A stretch of 52,190 nucleotides of DNA from Chitinophagaceae bacterium (GTDB lineage Bacteria > Bacteroidota > Bacteroidia > Chitinophagales > Chitinophagaceae), in the NCBI GenBank assembly GCA_016787085.1, contig JAEUVJ010000010.1, positions 1 through 52,190 on the forward strand, read 5' to 3'. The notes below the pieces were generated by a model, which saw only the letters and a program-made list of their open reading frames with translations, ran no database searches and was not told the origin of the DNA. The translations under genes and the position numbers were made by a program. Position 1 is the first letter of the stretch; every line of letters begins with the position of its first letter. This document shows positions 16,960 to 24,759 of the stretch, in pieces.

Positions 16960-18198
16960 ATGCTGCTGCGCCATTTTTCTTTTTTAAAAGCGGTCTTTCT
17001 TCATAGTATCACTGCCTTCGGGGGGCCGCAGGCCCATATTGCCATGATGATGAAAACTTTTGTCCGCCAGCATCCTTATGTTACGGAGGCGGAATTAATG
17101 GAGTATAATGCGTTTTGCCAGCTGTTGCCTGGCGCTTCTTCCACCCAAACATTGACGCTTATTGGTTATAAACGAGGAGGTGTACCCCTGGCTGTTCTTA
17201 CACTTGTTATCTGGATATTACCCGCCTGTGTTTTAATGGGCGCCCTTTCTTTTTTGCTTCATTACATAGACAAAAAGGCGCTGGACACGGATATATTTAA
17301 ATTTATTGCCCCGATGGCAGCGGGCTTCCTGCTATACGCTTGTTTTATTGCGTTTCCTCATGCCATTAAAAATGCCATTACATGGGTGATCGTCATCATC
17401 AGTTCGGCAGCAACGTATTTCTTTTTTAAGCTACCTGTAATTTTTCCTGCATTGATCATTCTTGCAGGACTGGCTACCAATATCAGCCGGAAACGTATCC
17501 CTCAAGTGGAGCAAAAACCTAAAAAAATACGTTGGTGGAATTTCTGGCTATTCGGTATCATTTTTATTGCAGCAGGTATTGTGAGTGAAACAGCCAAGAA
17601 AGAGAGCTGGCCCAACAGGAAACCGATCAATCTTTTTGAAAATACTTATCGTATGGGAAGTTTGGTCTTCGGCGGCGGCCAGGTGTTGATGCCTATGATG
17701 TATGAGCAATTCAGTGTTCGTCCGGAAGCGATCAGGAAAAAGGATCAGAATGTAGTACAAATAGACGAGCAGGACATGTACACTGGCATGGGTATCGTTC
17801 GTGCCGTTCCCGGACCTGTTTTTTCCATAGCATCTTTTACCGGCGGTATGGCCTTAAAAGATATGGGAACAGAAATGCAGGTGATCGGGTGTGTTATCGG
17901 TTCTATAGGCATTTTTTTGCCAAGTGCTTTACTGGTTTTATTTTTCTTTCCGATCTGGAACAATCTGAAGAAATATGCAGCCGTTTATCGTTCACTCGAA
18001 GGAATTAATGCTGTGGTGGTGGGGATCATGATCGGGTCTACATTTTATATCATGAAGGATATTTCACTGATCGAGCCAAAAACAATTAGTCTTTTAAATG
18101 TCAGCGTAATACTGGGAACAACCCTATTACTACTTTATACCCGGATTCCTCCTCCGCTGATTGTTGCAGCTTGTTTATTACTGGGATATATTTCCTGA
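16960..18198 (+). CDS. chrA: chromate transporter, ChrA family (two-domain form)
   Basis: The 412-residue inner-membrane protein contains two homologous CHR halves. The N-terminal half has [11 protein letters not shown] and [13 protein letters not shown]; the C-terminal half has [13 protein letters not shown] and [13 protein letters not shown]. About 10-12 hydrophobic helices are visible. The family exports chromate by proton-coupled antiport, though sulphate or other oxyanions are possible substrates. ATG 16960 is preferred; a GTG at 16915 would add a non-conserved segment. The 3' end overlaps nadD on the other strand by 21 nt. Confidence 0.92.
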   Translation: MLLRHFSFLKAVFLHSITAFGGPQAHIAMMMKTFVRQHPYVTEAELMEYNAFCQLLPGASSTQTLTLIGYKRGGVPLAVLTLVIWILPACVLMGALSFLLHYIDKKALDTDIFKFIAPMAAGFLLYACFIAFPHAIKNAITWVIVIISSAATYFFFKLPVIFPALIILAGLATNISRKRIPQVEQKPKKIRWWNFWLFGIIFIAAGIVSETAKKESWPNRKPINLFENTYRMGSLVFGGGQVLMPMMYEQFSVRPEAIRKKDQNVVQIDEQDMYTGMGIVRAVPGPVFSIASFTGGMALKDMGTEMQVIGCVIGSIGIFLPSALLVLFFFPIWNNLKKYAAVYRSLEGINAVVVGIMIGSTFYIMKDISLIEPKTISLLNVSVILGTTLLLLYTRIPPPLIVAACLLLGYIS

Positions 18199-18774
18199 GA
18201 CAGGTTTTTTGTAATAACCACCCCGTTCAATTTCTTCTCTTACTTTTTCAGGAACTAGATATCGTATGGATTTACCCTCCTGGATGAGCTGACGGATTTC
18301 CGTAGATGATATTTCAAGCAAAGGCGCTTTTACGATGTTAATGTGGGCCTGAATAGTGTTCTTAACCTCGAAGCCGGGTCGTATATATATATAGATTGGA
18401 TAGTTCTTGACAATCATCTCGAAGTTCTTCCACTTATGAAGGTTTTGAAAACTATCACTGCCTATGATGATGCTAAAATCATGGCCGGGATATTTTTCTT
18501 CGAGATGAACTAGTGTAGCAGAAGTATAGGAAGGTTTTGGAAGGGAGAACTCAACGTCAAGTACCTTAACCCGGCTATCTTCTTCGGTGGCAATCTTAAG
18601 AAGGTGAAGCCGGTCGTATTCATTTAATAATGTACTGCTTTCTTTGAATGGGTTGTGAGGAGATACCACGAACCATATTCTCTCAAGTCCGGTATTGTTT
18701 AAAATATGATTTGCTATTATAAGGTGTCCGGAATGAACTGGATTAAAAGAACCAAAATATAAACCAATCTTCAT
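18178..18774 (-). CDS. nadD: nicotinate-nucleotide adenylyltransferase
   Basis: NadD transfers AMP from ATP to nicotinate mononucleotide in NAD synthesis. The 198-residue protein has the nucleotidyltransferase signature [11 protein letters not shown] (8-18), SPHNPFK, and the C-terminal [10 protein letters not shown] motif. It lies 15 nt downstream of feoA on the same strand and probably shares its transcript. Its 3' end overlaps that of chrA by 21 nt in convergent orientation, and no terminator hairpin is visible between them. Confidence 0.96.
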   Translation of the reverse strand: MKIGLYFGSFNPVHSGHLIIANHILNNTGLERIWFVVSPHNPFKESSTLLNEYDRLHLLKIATEEDSRVKVLDVEFSLPKPSYTSATLVHLEEKYPGHDFSIIIGSDSFQNLHKWKNFEMIVKNYPIYIYIRPGFEVKNTIQAHINIVKAPLLEISSTEIRQLIQEGKSIRYLVPEKVREEIERGGYYKKPVSGNISQ

Positions 18775-18789
18775 TTATATAGTTGAAAA

Positions 18790-19020
18790 TCAATCAATTG
18801 TAGAAACAATAATATGATCCGCCTCGTTTAACCTGAGGCTAAGAGTGTAGCCCGCAATGCTTACTGAAACCGGGTCTCCTAACGGAGCCATTTGCTCAAC
18901 AGTTATGCTTTCTCCTGGTAAGCAACCCATTTCCATTAACTTCAAATGGATTTCCTGATTATCAAAGTGCTTTATAACTGCCTTTTGCCCTGGCCTAAGT
19001 TGCGATAGTTTTTTTACCAT
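18790..19020 (-). CDS. feoA: FeoA family protein
   Basis: The 76-residue SH3-like protein of the FeoA family is normally a cytosolic partner or regulator of FeoB. It begins VKKLSQLRPGQKAVIKHF and has the hallmark LMEMGCLPGESITVEQMAPLGDP, ending with a strand ADHIIVS. It starts at ATG 19020 (the TTG at 19035 is not needed). Unusually, it is about 4.2 kb from feoB and co-directional with nadD instead. It is divergent from ybeY with only 37-58 nt between their start codons. Confidence 0.88.
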   Translation of the reverse strand: MVKKLSQLRPGQKAVIKHFDNQEIHLKLMEMGCLPGESITVEQMAPLGDPVSVSIAGYTLSLRLNEADHIIVSTID

Positions 19021-19057
19021 AATTCTATAGCTCAAAATTACGGTTGAGCATTACATA

Positions 19058-19507
19058 ATGTTTACGAATTTTGAAATCATGACCTCTAGATCAAAAGTTT
19101 ATTTCTTTTTCGAAAAAAAAATCCCCGGCCTGAAGAATAGGAATAAACTAAAGGCCTTTATCGAGCGACTTCTTAAAGCAGAAGGAAAGCGACTTTCAGG
19201 CATTAATTATATTTTTTGCTCTGATAAGTACCTTTTAGAGATAAACCGAAAGTATCTCAAGCATGATAACTATACAGATATCATCACGTTTGATCTTTCA
19301 GAAGATAATTTCATAATTGCCGAGATATATATCAGTATTGACCGGGTTAAGGCCAATGCTTATGAGATGGGAACCGGTGTCCAAAAAGAGCTTCATAGGG
19401 TTATTTTCCATGGCGCACTTCATTTGTGCGAGTATAACGACAAAAGCAACCGTCAAAAACTGAAGATGCGTTCAAAGGAGGAAGAATACCTGGGCAAGTA
19501 CTTTTAG
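19058..19507 (+). CDS. ybeY: endoribonuclease YbeY, variant metal site
   Basis: YbeY is a zinc-dependent endonuclease involved in 16S rRNA 3' maturation and ribosome quality control. The 149-residue protein has the family core NYTDIITFDLS and the active-site region HGALHLCEYNDK. The usual motif is HGxLHLxGYDH; here the Gly is Glu and the third His position is Asp. Loss of the third His is, from memory, common in Bacteroidota, whereas the Glu is not. The start could be ATG 19058 or ATG 19079; the latter leaves more room for the feoA promoter. Two parS-like sites and mnmG follow. Confidence 0.88.
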   Translation: MFTNFEIMTSRSKVYFFFEKKIPGLKNRNKLKAFIERLLKAEGKRLSGINYIFCSDKYLLEINRKYLKHDNYTDIITFDLSEDNFIIAEIYISIDRVKANAYEMGTGVQKELHRVIFHGALHLCEYNDKSNRQKLKMRSKEEEYLGKYF

Positions 19508-19508
19508 A

Positions 19509-19522
19509 TTTCACGTGAAACA
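19509..19522 (+). promoter_or_regulatory. parS-like ParB-binding site 1
   Basis: TTTCACGTGAAACA matches 14 contiguous positions of the bacterial parS consensus (palindromic core TTTCACGTGAAA). It begins just after the ybeY stop codon and about 95 nt upstream of mnmG, a gene often found near the parAB/origin region. Confidence 0.75.
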
Positions 19523-19535
19523 TCGGATTCTTTGC

Positions 19536-19549
19536 TTTCACGTGAAACA
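19536..19549 (+). promoter_or_regulatory. parS-like ParB-binding site 2
   Basis: This is a second exact TTTCACGTGAAACA, 27 nt from the first in the same orientation. Two copies in a 60-nt spacer are very unlikely by chance and support a ParB nucleation site. Confidence 0.75.
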
Positions 19550-19601
19550 TTCTTAGCTGATCATACGGTGTTTGCAACTTCTTTCAATCTATAAATGGCT
19601 G

Positions 19602-19609
19602 TACCTTTG
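19602..19609 (+). promoter_or_regulatory. -7 promoter element for mnmG
   Basis: TACCTTTG matches TAnnTTTG and ends 7 nt before the mnmG ATG at 19617, implying a leaderless or very short leader transcript. A TTTG at 19571 is further upstream than usual. Confidence 0.5.
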
Positions 19610-19616
19610 CGGGCTT

Positions 19617-21479
19617 ATGTTTCCTGAATATGACATAATTGTAGTGGGGGCCGGGCATGCCGGATGTGAAGCGGCGGCGGCTGCAGCCAATATAGGTTCG
19701 AGGGTCTTGCTCATAACGATGAACATGCAAACTATCGCCCAGATGAGCTGTAACCCGGCAATGGGCGGGATAGCAAAAGGACAAATTGTGAGGGAGATTG
19801 ATGCCATGGGTGGGTATTCGGGAATTGTGACGGACCTTTCTATGATCCAATTCCGGATGTTAAACCGGTCAAAGGGACCTGCTATGTGGAGCCCAAGGGC
19901 ACAAAATGACAGAATGTTATTCGCGGCTAAGTGGCGGGAGATGTTGGAAGAAACACCGAATGTTGATTTCTACCAGGATATGGTAAAAGGGCTTGTTATA
20001 AAAAAAGGCGTGGCCCAAGGGGTAATAACTGGGATGGGTCATGAAATAAAAGCAAAAGCTGTTGTTCTTACTAATGGAACTTTCCTCAATGGCATTATAC
20101 ATATAGGGGAAAAAAACTTTGGCGGAGGAAGAGCAGCCGAGAAAGCGGCTACAGGAATAACAGAGCAATTAGTATCAGAAGGCTTTATTAGTGACAGACT
20201 TAAGACCGGAACGCCGCCGAGAGTAGATGGAAGAAGCTTAGACTACAGCAAAATGGAGGAACAACCAGGGGATGAAGAAATAACCGGCTTCTCGTTTACC
20301 GAAACCTCAAAACCAAAAGAACAAAGGAGTTGCTGGATTACTTATACCAGCCAGAAAGTTCATGATATTTTAAAAACAGGCTTTGACAAGAGCCCCATGT
20401 TCGCTGGAAGAATTGACGGAGTAGGTCCCCGATATTGTCCCAGTATAGAAGATAAAATCAACCGGTTTGCAGAAAGAGAGCGTCATCAATTATTTATTGA
20501 ACCGGAAGGATGGAATACCGTTGAAATATATGTAAATGGGTTTTCTACATCCTTACCCGAAGAAGTTCAATACGAAGCACTTCGTAATATAGTCGGTTTT
20601 GAGAACGTTCGCATCTTCAGGCCGGGCTATGCTATTGAGTACGACTACTTTCCCCCGACCCAGCTTAGGTATTCTCTCGAAACAAAGCTTATTAAAAACC
20701 TCTTCTTTGCGGGCCAGATAAACGGAACCACCGGATATGAAGAAGCCGCCTGTCAGGGACTTATGGCCGGTATCAATGCACACCAAAAAATAAACAACCT
20801 TGCTCCTGTAATTCTAAAAAGAAATGAAGCATACATAGGTGTGCTTATCGATGACCTGATCAGCAAAGGAACCGAAGAACCCTATCGTATGTTCACATCG
20901 CGGGCTGAATTCAGAACCCTGCTCCGACAAGACAATGCTGATCTGCGTCTTACTGAATTAAGTTACCGGTTAGGGCTCGCTTCACAAGAAAGAATGGACA
21001 TAGTAGCTGACAAGAAAACAGGTGTAGAAAAGATCAAAAAGATCTTATCAGAGCTTTCGGTTGAACCTACGGAGATCAACCCATATTTACAAAACATCCA
21101 ATCATCACCGATAACTGAAAAACAAAAAGCTGAAAAAATATTGCTGCGCCCTGATGTAGAATTAAAAGACCTGGCAAACTCTTTTCCAAAATTGAAAGAA
21201 TTATTACTGCCGTTTTCACCCGATATGGTTGAGCAAGCATCTATACAAATAAAATACGAGGTGTATATTGAAAAGGAAAAAGACCTTGCACAGCGAATGA
21301 ACCAACTGGAAGATCTGGTTATACCCGAAAACTTCGACTATAAAAAAATTCAGTCATTAGGTAATGAGGCCAGAGAAAAGCTTGTAAGAATAAAACCGGG
21401 TACTCTTGGTCAGGCCAGTCGCATTTCCGGCATCAACCCAAGTGATGTGCAAATACTAATGGTGTATATCGGCAGATAG
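19617..21479 (+). CDS. mnmG: tRNA uridine-5-carboxymethylaminomethyl modification enzyme MnmG
   Basis: MnmG is the FAD-dependent partner of MnmE that makes cmnm5U34 in tRNAs. The 620-residue protein has the FAD-binding start DIIVVGAGHAGCEAA (about 5-19), then SCNPAMGGIAKGQIVREID, RMLNRSKGPAMWSPRAQ, GTFLNGIIHIG and LKTGTPPRVDGRS, the C-terminal SRAEFR region and a helical MnmE-binding tail. The ATG at 19617 (MFPEYD) is chosen because the FAD motif begins four residues later. It follows two parS-like sites and converges with the SET/ATP-grasp operon (6-nt gap). Confidence 0.98.
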   Translation: MFPEYDIIVVGAGHAGCEAAAAAANIGSRVLLITMNMQTIAQMSCNPAMGGIAKGQIVREIDAMGGYSGIVTDLSMIQFRMLNRSKGPAMWSPRAQNDRMLFAAKWREMLEETPNVDFYQDMVKGLVIKKGVAQGVITGMGHEIKAKAVVLTNGTFLNGIIHIGEKNFGGGRAAEKAATGITEQLVSEGFISDRLKTGTPPRVDGRSLDYSKMEEQPGDEEITGFSFTETSKPKEQRSCWITYTSQKVHDILKTGFDKSPMFAGRIDGVGPRYCPSIEDKINRFAERERHQLFIEPEGWNTVEIYVNGFSTSLPEEVQYEALRNIVGFENVRIFRPGYAIEYDYFPPTQLRYSLETKLIKNLFFAGQINGTTGYEEAACQGLMAGINAHQKINNLAPVILKRNEAYIGVLIDDLISKGTEEPYRMFTSRAEFRTLLRQDNADLRLTELSYRLGLASQERMDIVADKKTGVEKIKKILSELSVEPTEINPYLQNIQSSPITEKQKAEKILLRPDVELKDLANSFPKLKELLLPFSPDMVEQASIQIKYEVYIEKEKDLAQRMNQLEDLVIPENFDYKKIQSLGNEAREKLVRIKPGTLGQASRISGINPSDVQILMVYIGR

Positions 21480-21485
21480 ACGCCC

Positions 21486-22925
21486 TTACTTGTTATTAAG
21501 AATATAGCGCTTTTGCTCACGCTGACTCACAGAATTCCCAACAACTCCGCTTATCGTACCCCGGCAACTTTCTGAACCACATCTGCATTCAAAGGGTTCC
21601 ATATTCTCGTCCAGAAATTGGGAATAGTCAAACGTAAGTTCTTCGTTCTTCTTTATACTCCTGAGGGCAATTACATTAAGCCCGTCAAGACCCGTATTGG
21701 CGTCACAACTATGATTTTGCGGTGCCCATTCCGACGGATCATCGTCCCATAATATAAATACTTCCTCACTTATTGCATAAGCATACCGGCGGAAATTTAG
21801 TTTTTGCTCTTCGCTCCAATTTTTTTCCACAAACCGTTTGGTCACTATCCTGTGCGCCCGTTCCTCGCCACGGAAAATAACTTCCCCTTTCCTTATCGGC
21901 CTGGTGGCATAAATACCGAAACCCGAAATTGAGTTACCCCGCATCTGGTATGGTTTCTTCTTTCGTTGATATCTTGCAATTCCCTCCGCAATGATCTGAT
22001 CAAGAAAGCCCTTCTGCCCAGCTTCATCAAACTTTAGCACAAAATCGGCCGACCCCTCATACCCGTCAGTATAAAAAACCGAACAGGTGAAATTAATTTC
22101 CAGGAAGAAAATTTCCCCCTTCTCATTCACCCTGAAATCAAGGCGGGCATAGCCAACGCCATTGAAGCCAGTAAATATTCGTTCGGCAGCTTCCCTAAGT
22201 TGCTTATCCAATACCGGATCGGTGCAGGGAAAATTACAGTCCGGGTGCAATTCAGATGTTTTTAAAGAATACGTTTTAAACGCTTTTCCCTCAGGAAAAA
22301 CGTACTCTACCGGCTTAAATACCCGGCAGGACTTTCCGTCCTCATTGGCAGTCACCAATACGGTAAACTCTCTTCCGTCAATATACTCTTCTACCAGCAA
22401 CGGGCCGTACTCATTGAATATTTCCACCACCTTCTTTAAAAGGTCTTCCTTATTATATAACACCGAGTTTTCATCTATGCCTAAGCTATCTCCGGCTTTG
22501 GCCGGTTTGATAAACATGGGATAAGACAGATACTGTTCCACTTTCTCAATATCTCTCGGTTGCTCTATTATAAAATACCTAGGTGTTCTTACCCCCTCGC
22601 AATGGGCTACATATTTCATCAACTCCTTAGGCGGATCGTAGAGTTTGGCGGTCGGGCCTGTATGCGGAAGGTCCAATAACTCAAATGTGTGTATCACATC
22701 AATGGAAGGAACCTCCCATTCAAGATATCCCTCACACAGATTGACGAAAATATCATAGTTCTTTTTCTTGAGCTCCTTTAGCTGCCGATAGGCCGTCAGC
22801 TTATTCAGCAATACATGGTCTACTTCTGCATCCGGAAGCAAATGGGAGAGGTTCCTGGCGGGATCATAATTCTTGTAATCAACCCCGGTGGTTGAGTAAT
22901 CGGGCTGAAGTACACATACCTTCAT
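21486..22925 (-). CDS. ATP-grasp (D-Ala-D-Ala ligase-like) - SET domain fusion protein
   Basis: This 479-residue protein has two enzyme folds. Residues 1-320 form an ATP-grasp of the D-Ala-D-Ala ligase type: K140 in FIKPAKAGDS, E179-E180 (VEEYI), R261 (GYARLDFRV), and E276/N278 (FLEINF) as Mg2+/ATP ligands. Residues about 328-470 form a SET methyltransferase domain: GFGIYATRPI (335-344), NHSCDAN (404-410), ELTFDY (429-434) and a post-SET C447-R-C449...C454. No signal peptide is seen. It is the last gene of a three-gene operon, 10 nt after a second ATP-grasp gene. Expected chemistry is carboxylate-amine ligation plus SAM-dependent lysine methylation; the substrate is unknown. Confidence 0.88.
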   Translation of the reverse strand: MKVCVLQPDYSTTGVDYKNYDPARNLSHLLPDAEVDHVLLNKLTAYRQLKELKKKNYDIFVNLCEGYLEWEVPSIDVIHTFELLDLPHTGPTAKLYDPPKELMKYVAHCEGVRTPRYFIIEQPRDIEKVEQYLSYPMFIKPAKAGDSLGIDENSVLYNKEDLLKKVVEIFNEYGPLLVEEYIDGREFTVLVTANEDGKSCRVFKPVEYVFPEGKAFKTYSLKTSELHPDCNFPCTDPVLDKQLREAAERIFTGFNGVGYARLDFRVNEKGEIFFLEINFTCSVFYTDGYEGSADFVLKFDEAGQKGFLDQIIAEGIARYQRKKKPYQMRGNSISGFGIYATRPIRKGEVIFRGEERAHRIVTKRFVEKNWSEEQKLNFRRYAYAISEEVFILWDDDPSEWAPQNHSCDANTGLDGLNVIALRSIKKNEELTFDYSQFLDENMEPFECRCGSESCRGTISGVVGNSVSQREQKRYILNNK

Positions 22926-22935
22926 GACAGTAATA

Positions 22936-24084
22936 TTAGATGATTAAACCCCTTCTTGCAAAGGCGTCTTGTATTATTTCACGGATCAACAGGGTAAAAG
23001 ATTTATCGGCGTATCTCAAGATAGCTCCTATAGAAGTATAATCTTCATCATCACTCAATCCGCATTGTGCGTTTACTTCCAGCATGTATAGCTTTCCGGT
23101 AGAAGCATCCATTCTTATATCCAGCCTTCCATATCCCGTTCCCCCTACAGCGATATATGCTTCCAGGCTGATCTTTTCAAGTTCCTTCATCAATGATCCA
23201 TCCGGCCGGTGATAATTATAAAAACTCTCGTTGCCCGGCATCGGCTTTTCATCTTCATATATCTCCCATAAACGATCAAAAGACAAGAATTTCTCTTCAT
23301 CAGGCAACGAATGATGAAAGATCCTCTCCACTGCGGGAAAGACCTTGCACTTATCGGGCGCAGAGGATGAGCCTACAATAAGCGTTGTAAACTCGGGCCC
23401 GGCTATGAACTGTTCAACGATCAATCCATCTGCCAGGAGATTCCATCCCCGGTAACCCTGTTTGATCTCCCTTATCCTTTGCAGTAACTCCTTATCCGTG
23501 TAAACGACGTTCTTAACCGAAACACCCATGCTTCCGCCCGACACCGCCGGTTTGATAATAAGTGGCGCTCCGATCTTTTTACAAAGCCCTTTTATTGAAT
23601 CTTCGCTACCGTCAATGATCTCCCATTTTGCATTTGCCACACCAGCCTTATCAAAGGCCCGCTTCATCGGAATTTTTGATGTAGTAATATTATAGTAGTG
23701 GGCATCTGATCCGGTATAGACGAGCTTATTTCTCTCCAACTCATGGATAACAGACACACCGGGTGTTCCATTCACTTCATCGCCATCGCAAAGGTTAAGT
23801 ATTAATGGTATTTTTTTTCCTGACCTTTTTTTAATAGACCCTACAACCTCCTTATAATTCAACATAGTGACCGGCTGCCAGGTCCAGTCGGCCTTCAATT
23901 CTTCAAAAACTTTGCTGTATTCCTTCAGGCTTTGATCGAAATCGTAATAGTATTGAAGGTTGGGGTCAGCCGTTTCCAGATAAGGGTATAATACCCAGAT
24001 CTTTAATTTCCGGATGGGGTCAGCCTGTACTTTGGCGTGGGAACTTTTCTTCTTAAGCTCTTTTCTCTTTGTTTGAGCGATCAT
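22936..24084 (-). CDS. ATP-grasp ligase, D-Ala-D-Ala ligase-like
   Basis: The 382-residue protein starts with a basic leader (about 1-25, Lys-rich) and an N-terminal alpha/beta domain, followed by ATP-grasp motifs. These are K178 with the Gly-rich loop (IIKPAVSGGSMGV), E224 (VEQFIAGPE), R320/D322 (GYGRLDIRM) and E336/N338 (MLEVNAQCG). It is a paralogue of the ATP-grasp half of the next gene (similar order KxLxxNLCxG...VIHE...TG) but lacks a SET domain. It overlaps the upstream SET gene by 32 nt. True D-Ala-D-Ala ligase (Ddl) is unlikely, given its two-ligase, SET-linked setting; a peptide or amino acid ligase is inferred. Confidence 0.86.
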   Translation of the reverse strand: MIAQTKRKELKKKSSHAKVQADPIRKLKIWVLYPYLETADPNLQYYYDFDQSLKEYSKVFEELKADWTWQPVTMLNYKEVVGSIKKRSGKKIPLILNLCDGDEVNGTPGVSVIHELERNKLVYTGSDAHYYNITTSKIPMKRAFDKAGVANAKWEIIDGSEDSIKGLCKKIGAPLIIKPAVSGGSMGVSVKNVVYTDKELLQRIREIKQGYRGWNLLADGLIVEQFIAGPEFTTLIVGSSSAPDKCKVFPAVERIFHHSLPDEEKFLSFDRLWEIYEDEKPMPGNESFYNYHRPDGSLMKELEKISLEAYIAVGGTGYGRLDIRMDASTGKLYMLEVNAQCGLSDDEDYTSIGAILRYADKSFTLLIREIIQDAFARRGLII

Positions 24085-24562
24085 GCAGTTGCTGTTGAAT
24101 AAAGCGGGTAAGCTTGTAGGTGTCCAATACTTCCCGGTTGATATGTGCTGCGCCCTGTATCATTCCAAGGCACCTGTCTGTTCCGCAGAAACATTTGAAA
24201 GGCTGGGCCATGTCCCATTCGGTAGAAGGATAGAAAAACGTCATTTCATCTCCTTCTTCGATAGACTTTAACGCCACCACCTTCATAGCATGCGTATCAA
24301 AGAAAACATTCGGATCGCAACTATGATTGATGTATTGCAGATGCTCGGGTTGCAGCATGATGTGTTTGTCCACATCTACCTGTACCGTCAGATAGGTAGG
24401 TTCGGCTAATACCTGCCCGGCGTAGAATTCTGCAATAACATCGCCCGGCTGATAAGGCCGTTGTGCGAAGAAAGCTTTCTGGTTATTAACTACATTTTGC
24501 CTGACAACAGCAAATTGATGATCGCTGATAATGCGATATTGGGGGTTAGTAAGTGTTATCAT
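24053..24562 (-). CDS. stand-alone SET domain protein (predicted lysine methyltransferase)
   Basis: The 169-residue protein is mostly one SET domain. Visible are RPYQPGDVIAEF (35-46), the SAM/knot motif NHSCDPN (79-85), EMTFFY (106-111) and a post-SET Cys cluster C124-F-C126...C131. The N-terminal GxG seen in the fused SET domain is absent. The ATG at 24562 is preferred over a TTG at 24607. It is the first gene of the operon SET, ATP-grasp, ATP-grasp-SET, with translational overlap to the second gene. Bacterial SET proteins are uncommon and often assumed to be acquired from eukaryotes; the coupling here argues for a dedicated bacterial pathway. Confidence 0.85.
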   Translation of the reverse strand: MITLTNPQYRIISDHQFAVVRQNVVNNQKAFFAQRPYQPGDVIAEFYAGQVLAEPTYLTVQVDVDKHIMLQPEHLQYINHSCDPNVFFDTHAMKVVALKSIEEGDEMTFFYPSTEWDMAQPFKCFCGTDRCLGMIQGAAHINREVLDTYKLTRFIQQQLHDRSNKEKRA

Positions 24563-24759
24563 GATCGTTTCGTTATGAAAAGATATATATAAACTTTTAT
24601 GTAGCAAATCTTATTTAAACAAATGTGAATAATTCGCAGCTATAGCTTAATAACATCAATCATCAATGACAAGGTTATTGCTATTGATAGAATCCTAAAG
24701 GCTTCATTTGTGTATCCATTCATTGTAGATTTGCTGTTCTCTTATTGCCATAAACGCTA

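Noticed and set aside
22936..24084. Annotation as housekeeping D-Ala-D-Ala ligase (ddl)
   Set aside because: The fold is similar, but two ligase paralogues linked to SET proteins, a Lys-rich N-terminal leader and no cell-wall genes nearby argue against a ddl assignment.
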